A stretch of 64,000 bases of DNA, from assembly GCA_011799875.1 (NCBI GenBank), contig CM022302.1, positions 203,652,086-203,716,085 on the forward strand. Reading direction: 5' to 3'. The position numbers and the translations under genes are program-made. The stretch comes from Thinopyrum elongatum (taxonomy: Eukaryota; Streptophyta; Magnoliopsida; Poales; Poaceae). Shown here one piece after another: positions 1 through 12,430 of this stretch. Under the pieces are notes generated by a model. That model did no database searches. It was not told where the DNA came from and was given only the letters and a program-made list of their open reading frames with translations. Position 1 is the first letter of the stretch. Each line of letters opens with the position of its first letter.

Positions 1-984
1 CTTGATCCAGCAAAGTGTCAAGGGAGAGTTCCGTCAGCACGACGGCGTGGTGACGGTGATGGTGAAGTGATCCGTGCAGGGCTTCGCCTAAGCACTACGA
101 AGATATGACCGGAGGCGTAAACTGTGGAGGGGGGCGCCGCACACGGCTAACAGTTATTGGTGTGTGTTCTAGCGGTGCCCTGCCCTCATATATATAGGTG
201 GGAGGAGAGGGAGCAGCCAAGGGGGCGCCCAAGTAGGAGGAATCCTACTTGGGGCCCTAATCCTATTCGCCCCCCCCCCCTACCATAACTTCCGGAGGGG
301 GAAGGAAGGAGGAGGGAGGAGGGAAGGAAGGGGGAGGCCGAATCCCTCCCCTTCCTTTCTCTCTTCCCCTCTTTCCTTCCCCTCTAGGTTCGGCCTACAT
401 GGGGGGCGCAGCAGCCCATGCTGGCTGCTGCGTTTCCCCTCTTGGCCCATTAGGCCCATATCTTGGTCGGGGATGCCCGGAACCCCTTTCCGGTGACCCG
501 ATATGTACCCGGTACCCCCGGAACACTTCCGGTGTCCGAATACTATCGTCCTATATATGAATCTTTACCTCTCGACCATTTCGAGACTCCTCGTCATGTC
601 CGTGATCTCATCCGGGACTCCGAACAACAATCGGTCACCAAATCACATAACTCATATAATACAAAATCGCCATCGAACGTTAAGCGTGCGGACCCTATGG
701 GTTCGAGAACTATGTAGACATGACCGAGACACCTCTCCGGTCAATAACCAACAGCGGAACCTGGATGCTCATATTGGTTCCTACATATTGTACGAAGATC
801 TTTATCGGTCGTACCGTAATGACAACATACGTCATTCCCTTTGTCATCGGTATGTTACTTGCCCGAGATTCGATCGCCGGTATCTTCATACCTAGTTCAA
901 TCTCGTTACCGGCAAGTCTCTTTACTCGTTCTGCAATACATCATCCCGCAACTAACTCATTAGTCACATTGCTTGCAAGGCTTA
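1..984 (-). mobile_element. Left (3') copia LTR, truncated on both sides
   Basis: Matches the LTR at 13846-15599 from about 14085 to 15062, with scattered substitutions and length changes in C runs. It contains a TATATATA stretch at about 192-199 and the pyrimidine-rich tract typical of Angela-type LTRs. The alignment stops at 984 and the next base belongs to the gypsy integrase gene; about 540 bp that should follow in the LTR are missing. Its outer end lies left of position 1. Confidence 0.9.
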
Positions 985-3182
985 TTGTTGTGATCAGCAC
1001 TACTGGTTGGAATAGCTTCTACCCATTTAGTAACATAATCAATAGCAACCAAAATATGTGTATACCCATTAGAGGAAGGAAAAGGTCCCATGTAATCAAA
1101 TCCCCAAACATCAAATGGTTCAACAGCAAGTGAATAATTCATTGGCATTTCTTGACGCTTACCGATACTACCTATTCTTTGACATTCATCACAAGATAAG
1201 ACAAACTTACGGGCATCCTTGAAGAGAGTAGGCCAATAAAATCCAGATTGCAATACCTTGTGAGCAGTTCTGTCTCCAGCATGATGCCCTCCATAAGCTT
1301 CGGAGTGACATTTCCGTAGGATTTGTCCATGTTCATGCTCAGGTACACAACGTCTAATAATACCATCTACTCCTTCTTTATAAAGATTTGGGTCATCCCA
1401 AAAGTAATGTCTTAAGTCATAGAAGAATTTTTTCTTTTGTTGGTATGTAAAGCTAGGTGGTAAATATTTAGCAACAATGTAATTAGCATAGTCAGCATAC
1501 CAAGGAGTGTTATTAGAAACATTTATTGCAGCTAACTGCTCATCAGGAAAACTATCATCAATAGGTAGTGGGTCATCAAGCACATTTTCAAGTCTAGACA
1601 AGTTATCAGCTACGGGGTTCTCAGCTCCTTTTCTATCGGTGATATGTAAATCAAATTCTTGTAGCAAAAGAACCGATCGAATAAGTCTAGGTTTAGCATC
1701 TTTCTTTTCCATAAGATATTTAATAGCAACATGATCGGTGTGAACAATTACTTTTGAATCAACAATATAAGATCTAAATTTATCACAAGCAAACACCACT
1801 GCTAGAAATTCCTTTTCAGTAGTAGCATAATTTCGTTGTGCATTGTCTAGAGTTTTACTAGCATAATGTATAATATTCAGTTTCTTATCAACTCTTTGTC
1901 CTAGAACAGCACCAACAGCATAATCACTAGCATCACACATAATTTCAAAAGGCAAGTTCCAATCAGGTGGTTGAACAATAGGTGCAGAAATTAAGGCTTT
2001 CTTGAGTGTTTCGAAGGCTTCTAAACAATCATCATCGAAAACAAAAGGAGTATCCTTTTGCAAAAGATTTGTAAGAGGCCTAGAAATTTTAGAAAAGTCT
2101 TTGATAAATCTCCTATAGAAACCAGCATGACCTAGGAAACTACGAATACCTTTGATATCTTTAGGACATGGCATTTTCTCAATTGCATCAACCTTAGCTT
2201 TGTCCACTTCAATACCTCTTTCAGAAATTTTATGGCCCAAAACAATACCTTCATTAACCATAAAGTGGCACTTCTCCCAATTCAAGACAAGATTTGTTTG
2301 CTCGCATCTCTGCAAAACTCGATCAAGATTGCTTAAACAATCATCAAAAGACTTCCCATAAACAGAGAAGTCATCCATGAAAACCTCAACAATCTTTTCA
2401 CAAAAGTCAGAGAATATAGCAGTCATACATCTTTGAAAGGTAGCAGGTGCATTGCATAAACCAAAAGGCATACGTCTATAAGCATAAGTTCCAAAGGGAC
2501 AAGTGAAAGTGGTCTTTTCTTGATTAGGTTGAAAAACAGGTATTTGTGAAAAACCAGAATATCCATCAAGGAAGCAAAAGTGTGTGTGCTTAGATAATCT
2601 TTCTAGCATTTGATCAATAAAAGGTAGAGGGTAATGATCTTTTCTAGTTGCTTTATTTAATTTTTTAAAATCAATTACCATTCTATAGCCTGTAACAATT
2701 CTTTGTGGAATAAGTTCATTCTTATCATTAGGAACAACAGTAATACCTCCTTTATTAGGAACACAATGAACAGGACTTACCCATCTACTATCAGCTATAG
2801 GATTGATTATACCTGCTTCCAGAAGTTTTAAGATTTCTATTCTTACCACTTCCTTCATTTTCGGATTTAACCGGCATTGGTGATCGACAACGGGTTTAGC
2901 ATCAGGTTCCATATTAATCTTGTGCTGACATAGAGTGGGACTAATGCCCTTTAAATCATCAAGAGTATACCCAATAGCAGCTCGGTGCTTCCTTAGAACT
3001 TTCAATAATCTTTCTTCTTCATGTTCTGAAAGGTTAGCGCTAATAATAACAGGATATATCTTCTTTTCATCAAGATAAGCATATTTCAAAGTGTCTGGCA
3101 ATTGTTTTAATTCAAACACAGGATCACCTTTAGGTGGAGGAGGACCTCCTAGAGTTTCAATAGGCAAATTGTGTTTAAGCAA
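985..3182 (-). pseudogene. Gypsy pol: reverse transcriptase, RNase H, partial integrase
   Basis: Open for about 730 codons. Reverse transcriptase carries the FMDDF catalytic motif and the [14 protein letters not shown] block. RNase H follows with DASD and TDHVAIKYL blocks, then the integrase HHCC zinc finger ([10 protein letters not shown] and CDEC) and the first core aspartate in WGFDYMGPF. The frame then runs into copia LTR at 984, so the second and third catalytic acids of integrase are missing. The last seven residues read before the stop at about 960 come from the LTR. The start is artificial: the protease frame upstream joins it by a one-base shift near 3190. Confidence 0.93.
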
Positions 3183-4915
3183 AGGACGTTGTTCAAAGAA
3201 ATCATATCTATTTCATTTCTCTCATGCATACATAAATCATTTTCATGGTCTAGCAAATATTGTTCTAAAGGATCAGTAGGAGGCACAGCAATAGAAGCAA
3301 GACCAATTATTTCATCCTTACTAGGCAATTCTTTTTCATGAAGCTTTCTACTAAACTTGGAAAAATTAAACTCATGAGACTCATCACCAAAGCTAACACC
3401 GACAGTTTGTTTTTCACAATCTATTTTAGCATTAACGTTGTTCAAGAAAGGTCTACCAAGGATAATGGGACAAAAGTCATCCTGTGGGGAACCAAGAACA
3501 AGGAAATCAGTAGGGTATTTTATTTTCCCACACAAGACTTCAACATCTCTAACAATCCCAATTGGTGATATGGTCTCTCTATTAGCAAGTTTAATAGTAA
3601 CATCTATGTCTTTTATTTCTGCAGGTGCTATGTCATTCATAATTTCTTGATATAAGGAATAAGGAATAGCACTCACACTAGCACCTATGTCACATAGACC
3701 ATGATAACAGTGATCTCCTATTTTAACTGAGACAACAGGCATGCCAACAACAGGTCTATGATTATCCTTTTTATCAGGTTTGGCAATTCTAGCAGCTTCT
3801 TCACAGAAGTAAATAACATGCCCGTCTACGTTTTCTTCCAGGAGATCCTTAATCATAGCAACACTAGGTTCTACTTTAATTTGTTCATCAGGTTTAGGTG
3901 TTCTAATATAACTTTTGTTAACCACAGTTGAAACTTTAGCATGTTCCTTTATCCTAACAGGGAAAGGTGGTTTCTCAATATAAGTAGTAGGAACAACTGG
4001 ATCAACATTATAAATTATGGTTTCCTCTTTAATTGGTACCGGTTCTTTAACTTCTTCTTTAATAGGTGGGTGATATTTGAATCACTTCTCCTTAGGGAGA
4101 TCAACATGAGTAGCAAATGATTCACAAAAGGAGGCTACTATCTCAGAGTCAAGTCCATATTTAGTGCTAAACTTTTGAAAAGCATCGGTATTCATAAAAG
4201 ATTTAACACAATCATACTTAAGCTTAATACCTGACTCTTTACCTTCGTTGAGTTCCCAATCTTTAGAGTTGCGTTTAATTCTTTCTAAAAGATCCCACCA
4301 GAATTCAATAGTCTTCTTCATAAAAGAACCAGTACAAGAAGTATCAAGCATGGATTGATCATCACGAGAAAGCCGAGCATAAAAGTTCTGGATAATAATT
4401 TCTCTTGAGAGCTCATGGTTGGGGCATGAATATAACATTGACTTAAGCCTCCCCCAAGCTAGAGCAATACTTTCTCCTTCACGAGGCCAAAAATTATATA
4501 TATAATTCCGATCATGATGAACTAGATGCATAGGATAAAAATTTTGGTGGAACTCCAATTTCAATCGATTCCAATTCCAAGATCCAATATCATCGCATAG
4601 CCTATACCATGACAATGCTTTTCCCTTCAAAGATAAAGGGAAAACCTTTTTCATAACTTCATCTCCGGGTAAACCTGCAAGCTTAAACAATCCACAAATT
4701 TGTTCCACATATATCAAGTGCATATCGGGATGTTCGGTTCCATCTCCTGCATAAGGATTAGCTAGCAGTTGTTCTATCATACCCGAAGGAATTTCATATT
4801 CAATATTTTCAGTAGGTGCAGTAGGTTGAGGGGTAGCTAATTGTGGTTCCGGTCGAGGTGAAGATACGCCGAACAAACCCCTCAAAGGATTGTTTTCCAT
4901 AGTAACAAGTGACAA
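3149..4915 (-). pseudogene. Gypsy gag and protease
   Basis: Two blocks in one frame separated by a TGA stop (4079-4081). The first, 277 codons from 4915, is a retrotransposon gag (capsid-like) with the LKGKALSWYR and FHQNFYP blocks. The second, ending at 3149, carries the aspartic protease motif CDIGASVSAIP (plants often have DIGAS or DTGAS here). A one-base shift near its end moves the true frame into the reverse-transcriptase reading frame starting around 3182. Residues between the stop and the protease (52 codons) are rich in Pro, Lys and Glu, as in gag-protease linkers. Not functional as it stands. Confidence 0.85.
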
Positions 4916-4978
4916 TAAATTTCAGCACACTATATAAATGTTTCCTTACCAAATTCCACTTACCAAAGGTGCTTCACT

Positions 4979-4995
4979 CCCCGGCAACGGCGCCA
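4979..4995 (-). other. Gypsy primer-binding site (tRNA-Asp type)
   Basis: On the minus strand TGGCGCCGTTGCCGGGG lies 11 bases inside the LTR end. This is the usual plant gypsy primer site, complementary to the 3' end of tRNA-Asp. It fixes the orientation of the element. Confidence 0.8.
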
Positions 4996-5006
4996 GAAAA
5001 TAGCCT

Positions 5007-6526
5007 TGATGACCCACAAGTATAGGGGATCAATTGTAGCTCTTTTCGATAAGTAAGAGTGTCGAGCCCAACGAGGAGCAGAAGGAAATGACAAGTGGTT
5101 TTCAGCAAGGTAATGTCTGCAAGTGCTGAAATTGTAAGTAACATAGTAGTTTGATAGCAAGATAATTTGTAAAGAGCAAGTAACAATAGTAGTAACAAAA
5201 GTGTAGCAAGGTAGCCCAATCCTTTTGAGGCAAAGGACAGGCCAAAACGGTCTCTTATAATAAGCAAAGCGTTCTTGAGGGTACACGGGAATTTCATCTA
5301 GTCACTTTCACCATGTTTGTTCGATTTGTGTTCGCTACTTTGATAATTTGATATGTGGGTGGACCGGTGCTTAGGTGCTGTTCTTACTTGAACAAGCCTC
5401 CTACTTATGATTAACCATCTCGCAAGCGTTTGCAACTACGAGAAAAGTATTAAGAATAAATTCTAACCATAGCATTAAACTTTTGGATCCAATCGGTTCG
5501 TTACGGAATAGCGCATAAACTGGGGTTTAAGCTTGTGTCACTCTCGCAACCCATCATCTACTTACTACTCCACAATGCGTTCCCTTAGGCCCAAATGTGG
5601 TGAAGTGTCATGTAGTCGACGTTCACATGACACCACTAAGGGAATCACAACATACATACTATCAAAATATCGAACACATATCAAGTTCACATGATTACTT
5701 GCAACATGATTTCTCTCGTGACCTCAAGAACAAAAGTAACTACTCACAAATGATAATCATGCTCAAGGTCAGAGGAGTATTAAATAGCATATTGGATCTG
5801 AACATATAATCTTCCACCAAATAAACCATATAGTAATCAACTACAAGATGTAATCAACACTACTAGTCACCCACAAGCACCAATCTAAGGTTCCGGTACA
5901 AAGATTGAACACAAGAAATGAACTAGGGTTTGAGATGAGATGGTGCTGTTGAAGATGTTGATGGAGATTGCCCTCCCCAAGATGGGAGAGTTGTTGGTGA
6001 TGATGATGACGATGATTTCCCCCTCCGGGAGGGAAGTTCCCTCGGCGGAATCGCTCCACCGGAGGGCAAAAGTGCTCCTGCCCAAGTTCCGCCTTGAGAC
6101 GGCGGCGCTCCGTCCCGAAAGTCCTCTCCTTATTTTTTCTAGGTCAAAATGACTTATATACCAGAAGATGGGCACCGGAGGTGGGCCTGGGTGAGCACAA
6201 CCCACCAGGGCGCGCCTGGGCTCCCTGGCGTGCCCAGGTGGGTTGTGCCCACCTGGTGGGCCCCCTCTGGTACTTATTTGCTCCAATATTCTTCAAATAT
6301 TCCATAAAAAATCTCCGTAAAGTTTCAGCTTGTTTGGAGTTGTGCAGAATAGGTGGCCTAACATAGCTTTTCCAGGTCCAGATTTCCAGCTGCTGGAATT
6401 CTCCCTCTTTATGTGTACCTTGCATATTATGAGAGAAAAGGCATTAGAATTACTCCAAAAAGCCTTATTATGCATAAAAACATCATAAATAACAGTAGGA
6501 AAACATGATGCAAAATGGACGTACCA
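5007..6526 (-). repeat. 5' LTR of the truncated gypsy element
   Basis: 1520 bp, starting TGGTACG and ending GGGTCATCA on the minus strand, so both ends have the TG...CA form. The inner end is next to the primer-binding site. A TATA-like ATATAAG on the minus strand near 6157 may mark its promoter. The outer end abuts copia gag sequence exactly after the codons for VLDA, which pins the boundary when compared with the intact copia copy at 24919-25060. Confidence 0.88.
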
Positions 6527-6670
6527 TGCATCAAGGACATAATTCTTCTGTGCAGCAATGAGGATAATCCTCAAGTTACAGACCCAGTCCGTGTAGTTGC
6601 TACCATCATCTTTCAACTTAGCTTTCTCTAGGAACGCATTAAAATTCAAGGGAACGGTAGCATGGGCCAT
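6527..6670 (-). pseudogene. Start of copia gag, cut by the gypsy insertion
   Basis: The first 48 codons (MAHATVPLNFNAFLEKAKLK at the start) are nearly identical to the gag start of the plus-strand copia element at 24919. The frame then enters gypsy LTR. Bases 6671-7725, upstream on the minus strand, are the untranslated copia leader, with no gene of their own; short open frames there are accidental. Confidence 0.9.
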
Positions 6671-8172
6671 TGATCTACAACATAGATATGCAAAAACTAT
6701 CAGGACTAAGTTCATGATAAATTAAGTTCAATTAATCATATAACTTAAGAACTCCCACTTAGATAGACATCCCTCGAGTCATCTAAATGATCACGTGATC
6801 CAAATCAACTAAACCATGTCCGATCATCACGTGAGATGGAGTAGTCATCAATGGTGAACATCTCTATGTTGATCATATCTACTACATGATTCACGTTCGA
6901 CCTTTTGGTCTCCAGTGTTCCGAGGCCATGTCTGTACATGCTAGGCTCGTCAAGTTTAACCCGAGTATTCCGCATGTGCAAAACTGTCTTGCACCCGTTG
7001 TATGTGAACATAGAGCCTATCACACCCGATCATCACGTGGTGTCTCAGCACGACGAACTGTCGCAATGGTGCATACTCAGGGAGAACACTTATACCTTGA
7101 AATTTTAGTAAGGGATCATCTTATAATGCTACAGCCGTACTAAGCAAAATAAGATGCATACAAGATAAACATCGCATGCAATCAAAATATGTGACATGAT
7201 ATGGCCATCATCATCTTGTGCCTTTGATCTCCATCTCTAAAGCACCGTCATGATCTCCATCGTCACTGACCTGACACCTTGATCTCCATCATAGCGTCGT
7301 GGTCGTCTTGCCAACTATTGCTTCTACAACTATCGCTAACGCATAGTGATAAAGTAAAGCAATCACTTGGCGTTTGCATTTCATACAATAAAGCGACAAC
7401 CATAAGGCTCCTGCCAGTTGCCGATAACTTTTACAAAACATGATCATTTCATACAACAACGTATATCACATCATGTCTTGACCATATCACATCACAACAT
7501 GCCCTGCAAAAACAAGTTAGACATCCTCTACTTTGTTGTTGCAAGTTTTACGTGGCTGCTATGGGCTTCCAGCAAGAACCGTTCTTACCTACGCATCAAA
7601 ACCACAACGGTGATTTATCAAGTTTGCTATTTTAACCTTCAACAAGGACCGGCCGCAGTCAAATTCGATTCAACAAAAGTAGGAGAAACAGACACCCGCC
7701 AGCCACCTTTATGCAAAACTAGTTGCATGTTGATACGTCTCCAACGTATCTATAATTTTTTATTGTCCATGCTATTATATTATCTGTTTTGGATGTTTTA
7801 TATGCATTTATATGTTATTTTATATGATTTTTGGGACTAACCTATTAACTTAGAGCCCAGTGCCAGTTTCTGTTTTTTCCTTGTTTTTGAATTTCGCAGA
7901 AAAGGAATATCAAACGGAGTCCAATTGGCCTGAAAATTTACGGAGAATATTTTTGGAAAATATGAAAAATACTGGAATGAAAAGATATCGGAGAGGAGTC
8001 CCGAGGCCACCACAAGGGTGGAGGCCCCCCCCCCCCCTAGGGCGCACCCCCTGTCCTTGTCATCGCCTCATGGGCCCCCTTGACTTGTCCCCGACGCCAG
8101 CACCTCTTATAAATCCCAAAAACCCCAGAACAAAACCTAGATCGGGAGTTCCGCCGCCGCAAGCCTCTGTAG

Positions 8173-11100
8173 TGTAACACCCCGATAATCATGCTACAGT
8201 AATCTCCCCCTAATGGTTGCCATGTTATCATGATTACTATGCAAACTGCCACTCGATAAAAATAAAAGTCAAATTCAAATTCAAATTTCTAGTCAAATTA
8301 TTATTTCATCAAACAGCGAAACTAAAATGTTTGTTTGGTTACAAATATTCACTAAGTAATTGTCATGAAGAAATCAACTCTAATTGGATTTTTAGTTTGG
8401 CCCTAGCAATATATTAGTGGTCTGGCAACATTTAATTTGGTCGTTTAAATTCCAACAAATATTCTTACATTTTCCAAACCGCATGAAATTTTGTGTGTGG
8501 CCCTATGCTGATGCACTGGATTTATGTGACAAGTTTCATGTTGAACAAATTTCATTTGATAGCTTAGAAAACATAGACTATAAAAGAAAACAAAAAAAAG
8601 GCCTAACTAGTACTGTGCTAGTGGGCTCTAGTGCTATAGTACATTGGACCCAGCCCAATGGGAGAAATTATCCCCTTCCTGCGTACACAGGAAACAGAGG
8701 CTATGGCGTGGCGGCCATCCACCCCGCCGAGGCTGCCGATGTCGCCGTGTCGACCATCCGGTGCACCCCCGACGTCCTACAAGACCACCCCGTCGCCTTA
8801 GACAAACCCTAGACCACCACTTCTTCCCCCTCACGCCGTTTTCTCCCTTGCAACTCTCAGCCAAAGCTTCGTTGCCAAGGCCGCCTTTGCCCGCGCGCTC
8901 TCCGTCGTCCCCGTGCCCTAGGGCCTCGTCCACGAGCTCCGCCCACCTCTGCCGCTTCTCCCTCGTCCACGAACTCAAGCCCGAAGCCACCGCATCGTGC
9001 GGATCGAGATCTTCTTCCACCATCAGCCGCTGCAGCTTTGCCATCGATCTGCGTCTCCTCGGTCACCCCGGCGTTGTACGAGCTCGCCATCGGCCCTCCC
9101 CCGGTGAGCAGCGTCAATTCCCCCTCTTTCCCCCTCATCACCGTCGCTCTAGACCACCGTCACCGAGCGCCGGGAGCTCCGAGCGCGCGCGCCCCCTTCT
9201 GGCCGTGCTCACCGCGCCCTACCACGCGCCCACGGGTGCGCCCGCTGCAGCCCGCTCGCGCTCGCTGTGCCCCTGGCCGCGCCCGAGGAGACCCGCGCTT
9301 GCCACTGCTCATCGCGCCACTGCTCGCCTGGCCGCGCCCGTCGTCGCGAGTGCTCCCGTGCTGCTTCACTGCTGTGCTGCTCCTTGCATCGTTGCTGCTT
9401 CGCTGCTACTTCCGCCGCTGCTCACTGCTTGGCTGCTGCCGCTAGCCGCTGCTGCCCGTTGCTTCCGCGCTCGCCCTGCTGCTTCTTCTCCTAGTGCCGC
9501 TGCGTTGCTTGCGCTGCTGCTACTCTACGTATTGCTGCTGCTCTGCTCCTGGCCGTCGCTGCTGCTCCTGCTAAGCTGCTGCCGCTGCTAGTTGCTGCTG
9601 TCGCTGCTAGTTGCTGCTGTCGCTAGGTGCTACTGCGCTCGCCTGCTGCCGCTACTGTTCGTCGATGCCGCCGCTCGCTGCCGCCGCCGCTACGGCCGGC
9701 CATGGCCGAGCTGTGTGTGTGTGCGTACTGCGTGTGTGTGTGTTGTGTGTGTGCGTGACTGTGTGAGCAGCAGTGTGTGTAGCCGGCTAGCTTAGGGATA
9801 AATAAGTGCTAGGTTAGTGTAATTAGTAGTAGTTAGGATAATAGCCAGCAAATGGCATGTGGACCCCTCCTGTTAATTAAACTAAATAAACTTAATCAGT
9901 TAATTTAGCAGTCACTTACATGTGGGTCTATTGACCCTGTTGACCAATCAAACTTTGACTGGTCAACTGTTTGACTGGCCTGCTGACTAGACCCCTGGGT
10001 CCCGGCTGTCATACACCTAGTCTAGCCAACTAGTGCGTGCAAAAAGTACTCTGCCATATTTATCATTTGAATTAAATCTGTTAATCCAGAAAATGTTTAG
10101 TACTTTGAAAAATCATATAAAATAATCCGTAATCCGGATGAAAAAGTTTTATACATGAAAGTTGCTCAGAACGACAAGACGGATGCGAATGCGCAGTCCG
10201 TTCGTCTGGCACATGTCCCTAGCATAGCGAACATGCAACCGTCCTCCTCCGGTTCGTATGTCCGAAAATGCCTAACTCCGGAAAACATTCCCGGATGTTT
10301 TCCCCCTTCGCCGGTATCGTGTAGCCCTGCGTTAGAACACCCCTAGCGCTGCTTATTGCCTTGTCATGCATAGTATTGCACTTGTTTGCCCTGTATTTAT
10401 TGTTTCCTCCCCCTCTTCTCTCTGATAGACCCTGAGACCGATGACGACCCGATGATCGTCTACCTCGTCGAAGACCCGTTGATGACTGCAGAGCTTCCAG
10501 GCAAGCACCCCCCCTTTGAACATGCTGATATCGCCTATTCTTTTTCTTTTATGCTTGCATTAGAAATTGCTGCTGCTACTGTTTATTCTATTTCTGATGC
10601 ATAGCCTGATTTTGTAACCTGCTATTGTTACCTACTTGTTTATCCTAAACTGCTTAGTATAGGCTGGTTAGAGACCCACTAGAGACCCCACTTTGTCCCA
10701 GTTGCCCCCATTGGATTATCAGATGACTCGATCAACGTGATCGATAACCAGGCCCCAGCACCGCACATCACCCCCCTAGTTGTACGACACTGCAGCGTTA
10801 CTATCGAGTGCCGAGGGTGATACCTCGCTTAGCACTTCTGATGTTAACTCTGTAGAGTAGCTATTCGGTTGTGGTCATCGAGGGTGATTCCTCCTTCACC
10901 ACTTTCGATAACGACGCTGTCGTGCAACACCTCAAGTGTGAACCTCGAGGGTGATTCCTCCTAAGTTCACCTTGACGGATACATCGAGTAGGAATCCAAT
11001 GAGGGTGATACCTCGGATTCCCCTGATGTTATGGACACACGGATACTTGGACTTTACAACTGTTACTTGGAAAGGCGGGTCGACCCTGAGGGATACCCAT

Positions 11101-12430
11101 GAGTGATGTGAAGACGGGTTGACCTGGACGGTACCCGAGAGATAAATACGAGGCGTGGCCGGGCATTCTTAGCCCTTGCCGCAAGTCCTCGAGACGGGGC
11201 AACGGGGTCACATCGATCGTGAGTCTCTGCTTGTTACCGCACTATCAATACACTAACAATTTGGATATGTGATCTGAGTGGGCCTATGGCCCGATAGCAC
11301 TAACCATCACGCGAGAATAGTTATGGGCACTCTGCATCGTATGCATCAGCCGAAAGCTCTGTCAGACGTCCATTTCAGCATGGCGGCCGGGTCGGATCAT
11401 GCCGTTGGCGCTAGTATCCACCCTGCTCGCAACGACCCGGAGTGCACAGGGCGACGGCCAAAAACCCCTGAGTGCTTAGGATATAGACCGACGGGGACCT
11501 CTCTGCTGAGCTTTAGGTAGGGCTACGGTGTGTCGTTTGGCCGAGGCCGGGCATGACCCAGAAAAGTGTGTCCGGCCGGAGTTAAGCAAGCGTAGTGGGT
11601 AAGTTGGTGCACCCCTGCAGGGAAGAACTAATCTATGCATAGTCGGATCCTCGGTAACGGACGCTCGGAGTTGTATCCCGATCGATACAACTAGAACTGG
11701 ATACTTGTGATGAGACATGGATAGTAGGGCTCTGGGATTGCTTTCTCGCAGGGAGTCGAGAAAGGATCTCTGGGCGAGGTTGATAACACTACTACTATGG
11801 CTCTGGGATCGCTTTCTCGCAGGGAGTCGAGGAAGGATCTCTGGCCGAGGTTGATACTTATTGCTGCTACTACTTTATACTGTACTAATCTACACTCTTC
11901 TAATGCTGCAAGACCGCTGAAGATGCTAGTATTTAATAGGACTAGGCCTACTCTCTATTCTGGCATTTCTGCAGCCCGGTCCACATATACAGCCTTTCTT
12001 TGATAATGTTGCATATGTAGTGTAGATCCTTGCTTGCTGAGTACTTCAGATGAGTACTCACGGTTGCTTTGCTTTCTCTTTTTCCCCATATCCGTTTGAT
12101 GCGCCCAGATGACGGAGCCCCGAAGCCAGCTGCCCCTGTCGACGATCACTACTCCTGCGCCTTTTCGATCGTAGTTTTTGTAGTTGCCACGCCTTCTTAA
12201 GGCCTTTCTGTTTTATCTTTTATATCTGTACTCAGATATCTGATGCTTCCGTTGACGTTTGTAAGCGAGCTTATGTATTCGAGCCCTCGAGGCCTCTGGC
12301 TTGTAATATATAGCTTCTATTATTATAAATTTGTCTAGAGTTGTGTTGTGATATCTTCAAGTGAGTCCTTAGTCTTGATCGTGTGCATTTGCATGTATGA
12401 TTAGTGCATGATTAAGCCGGGGGCGTCACA
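8173..12430 (+). mobile_element. 4.26-kb solo LTR nested in the gypsy solo LTR
   Basis: Starts TGTAACACCCCGATAATC and ends GGGGGCGTCACA, with a perfect 5-bp duplication TGTAG (8168-8172 and 12431-12435). No gag-pol frame, primer site or internal LTR copy is visible, so a very long solo LTR is the best reading. Inside are a GC-rich coding-like block (8640-9700) with many CTGCTG runs, a TG microsatellite (9709-9780), four blocks with GAGGGTGAT(T/A)CCTC (10815-11010) and a 73-bp tandem duplication (11727-11785 and 11800-11858). The frame 8644-9591 (315 codons) lacks known domains, and I treat it as not a gene. Confidence 0.8.
11727..11858 (+). repeat. Tandem duplication, about 73-bp period
   Basis: Two copies of GGCTCTGGGAT(T/C)GCTTTCTCG followed by CAGGGAGTCGAG(A/G)AAGGATCTCTGG. 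They differ by a few bases and lie inside the long solo LTR. Probably a local duplication. Confidence 0.8.

Larger units (their letters stand above)
985..6526 (-). mobile_element. Ty3-gypsy element (Fatima-like), 3'-truncated
   Basis: Minus-strand gypsy element with a complete 5' LTR (5007-6526), a primer-binding site, gag, protease, reverse transcriptase, RNase H and the first third of integrase. It sits inside the copia gag gene. The five host bases next to the LTR are TGCAT (6527-6531), but the matching copy at the other end cannot be seen because integrase, the 3' LTR and flanking copia sequence were deleted. Stops and a frameshift make it non-functional. The LTR ends (TGGTACG and GGGTCATCA on the minus strand) are like the wheat Fatima family; that name is from memory. 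Confidence 0.88.

Noticed and set aside
8644..9591. 315-codon open frame in the GC-rich part of the long solo LTR
   Set aside because: Composition is dominated by CTG/GCC runs, several other frames are also open over the same stretch, no domain is recognisable, and it lies within an LTR.
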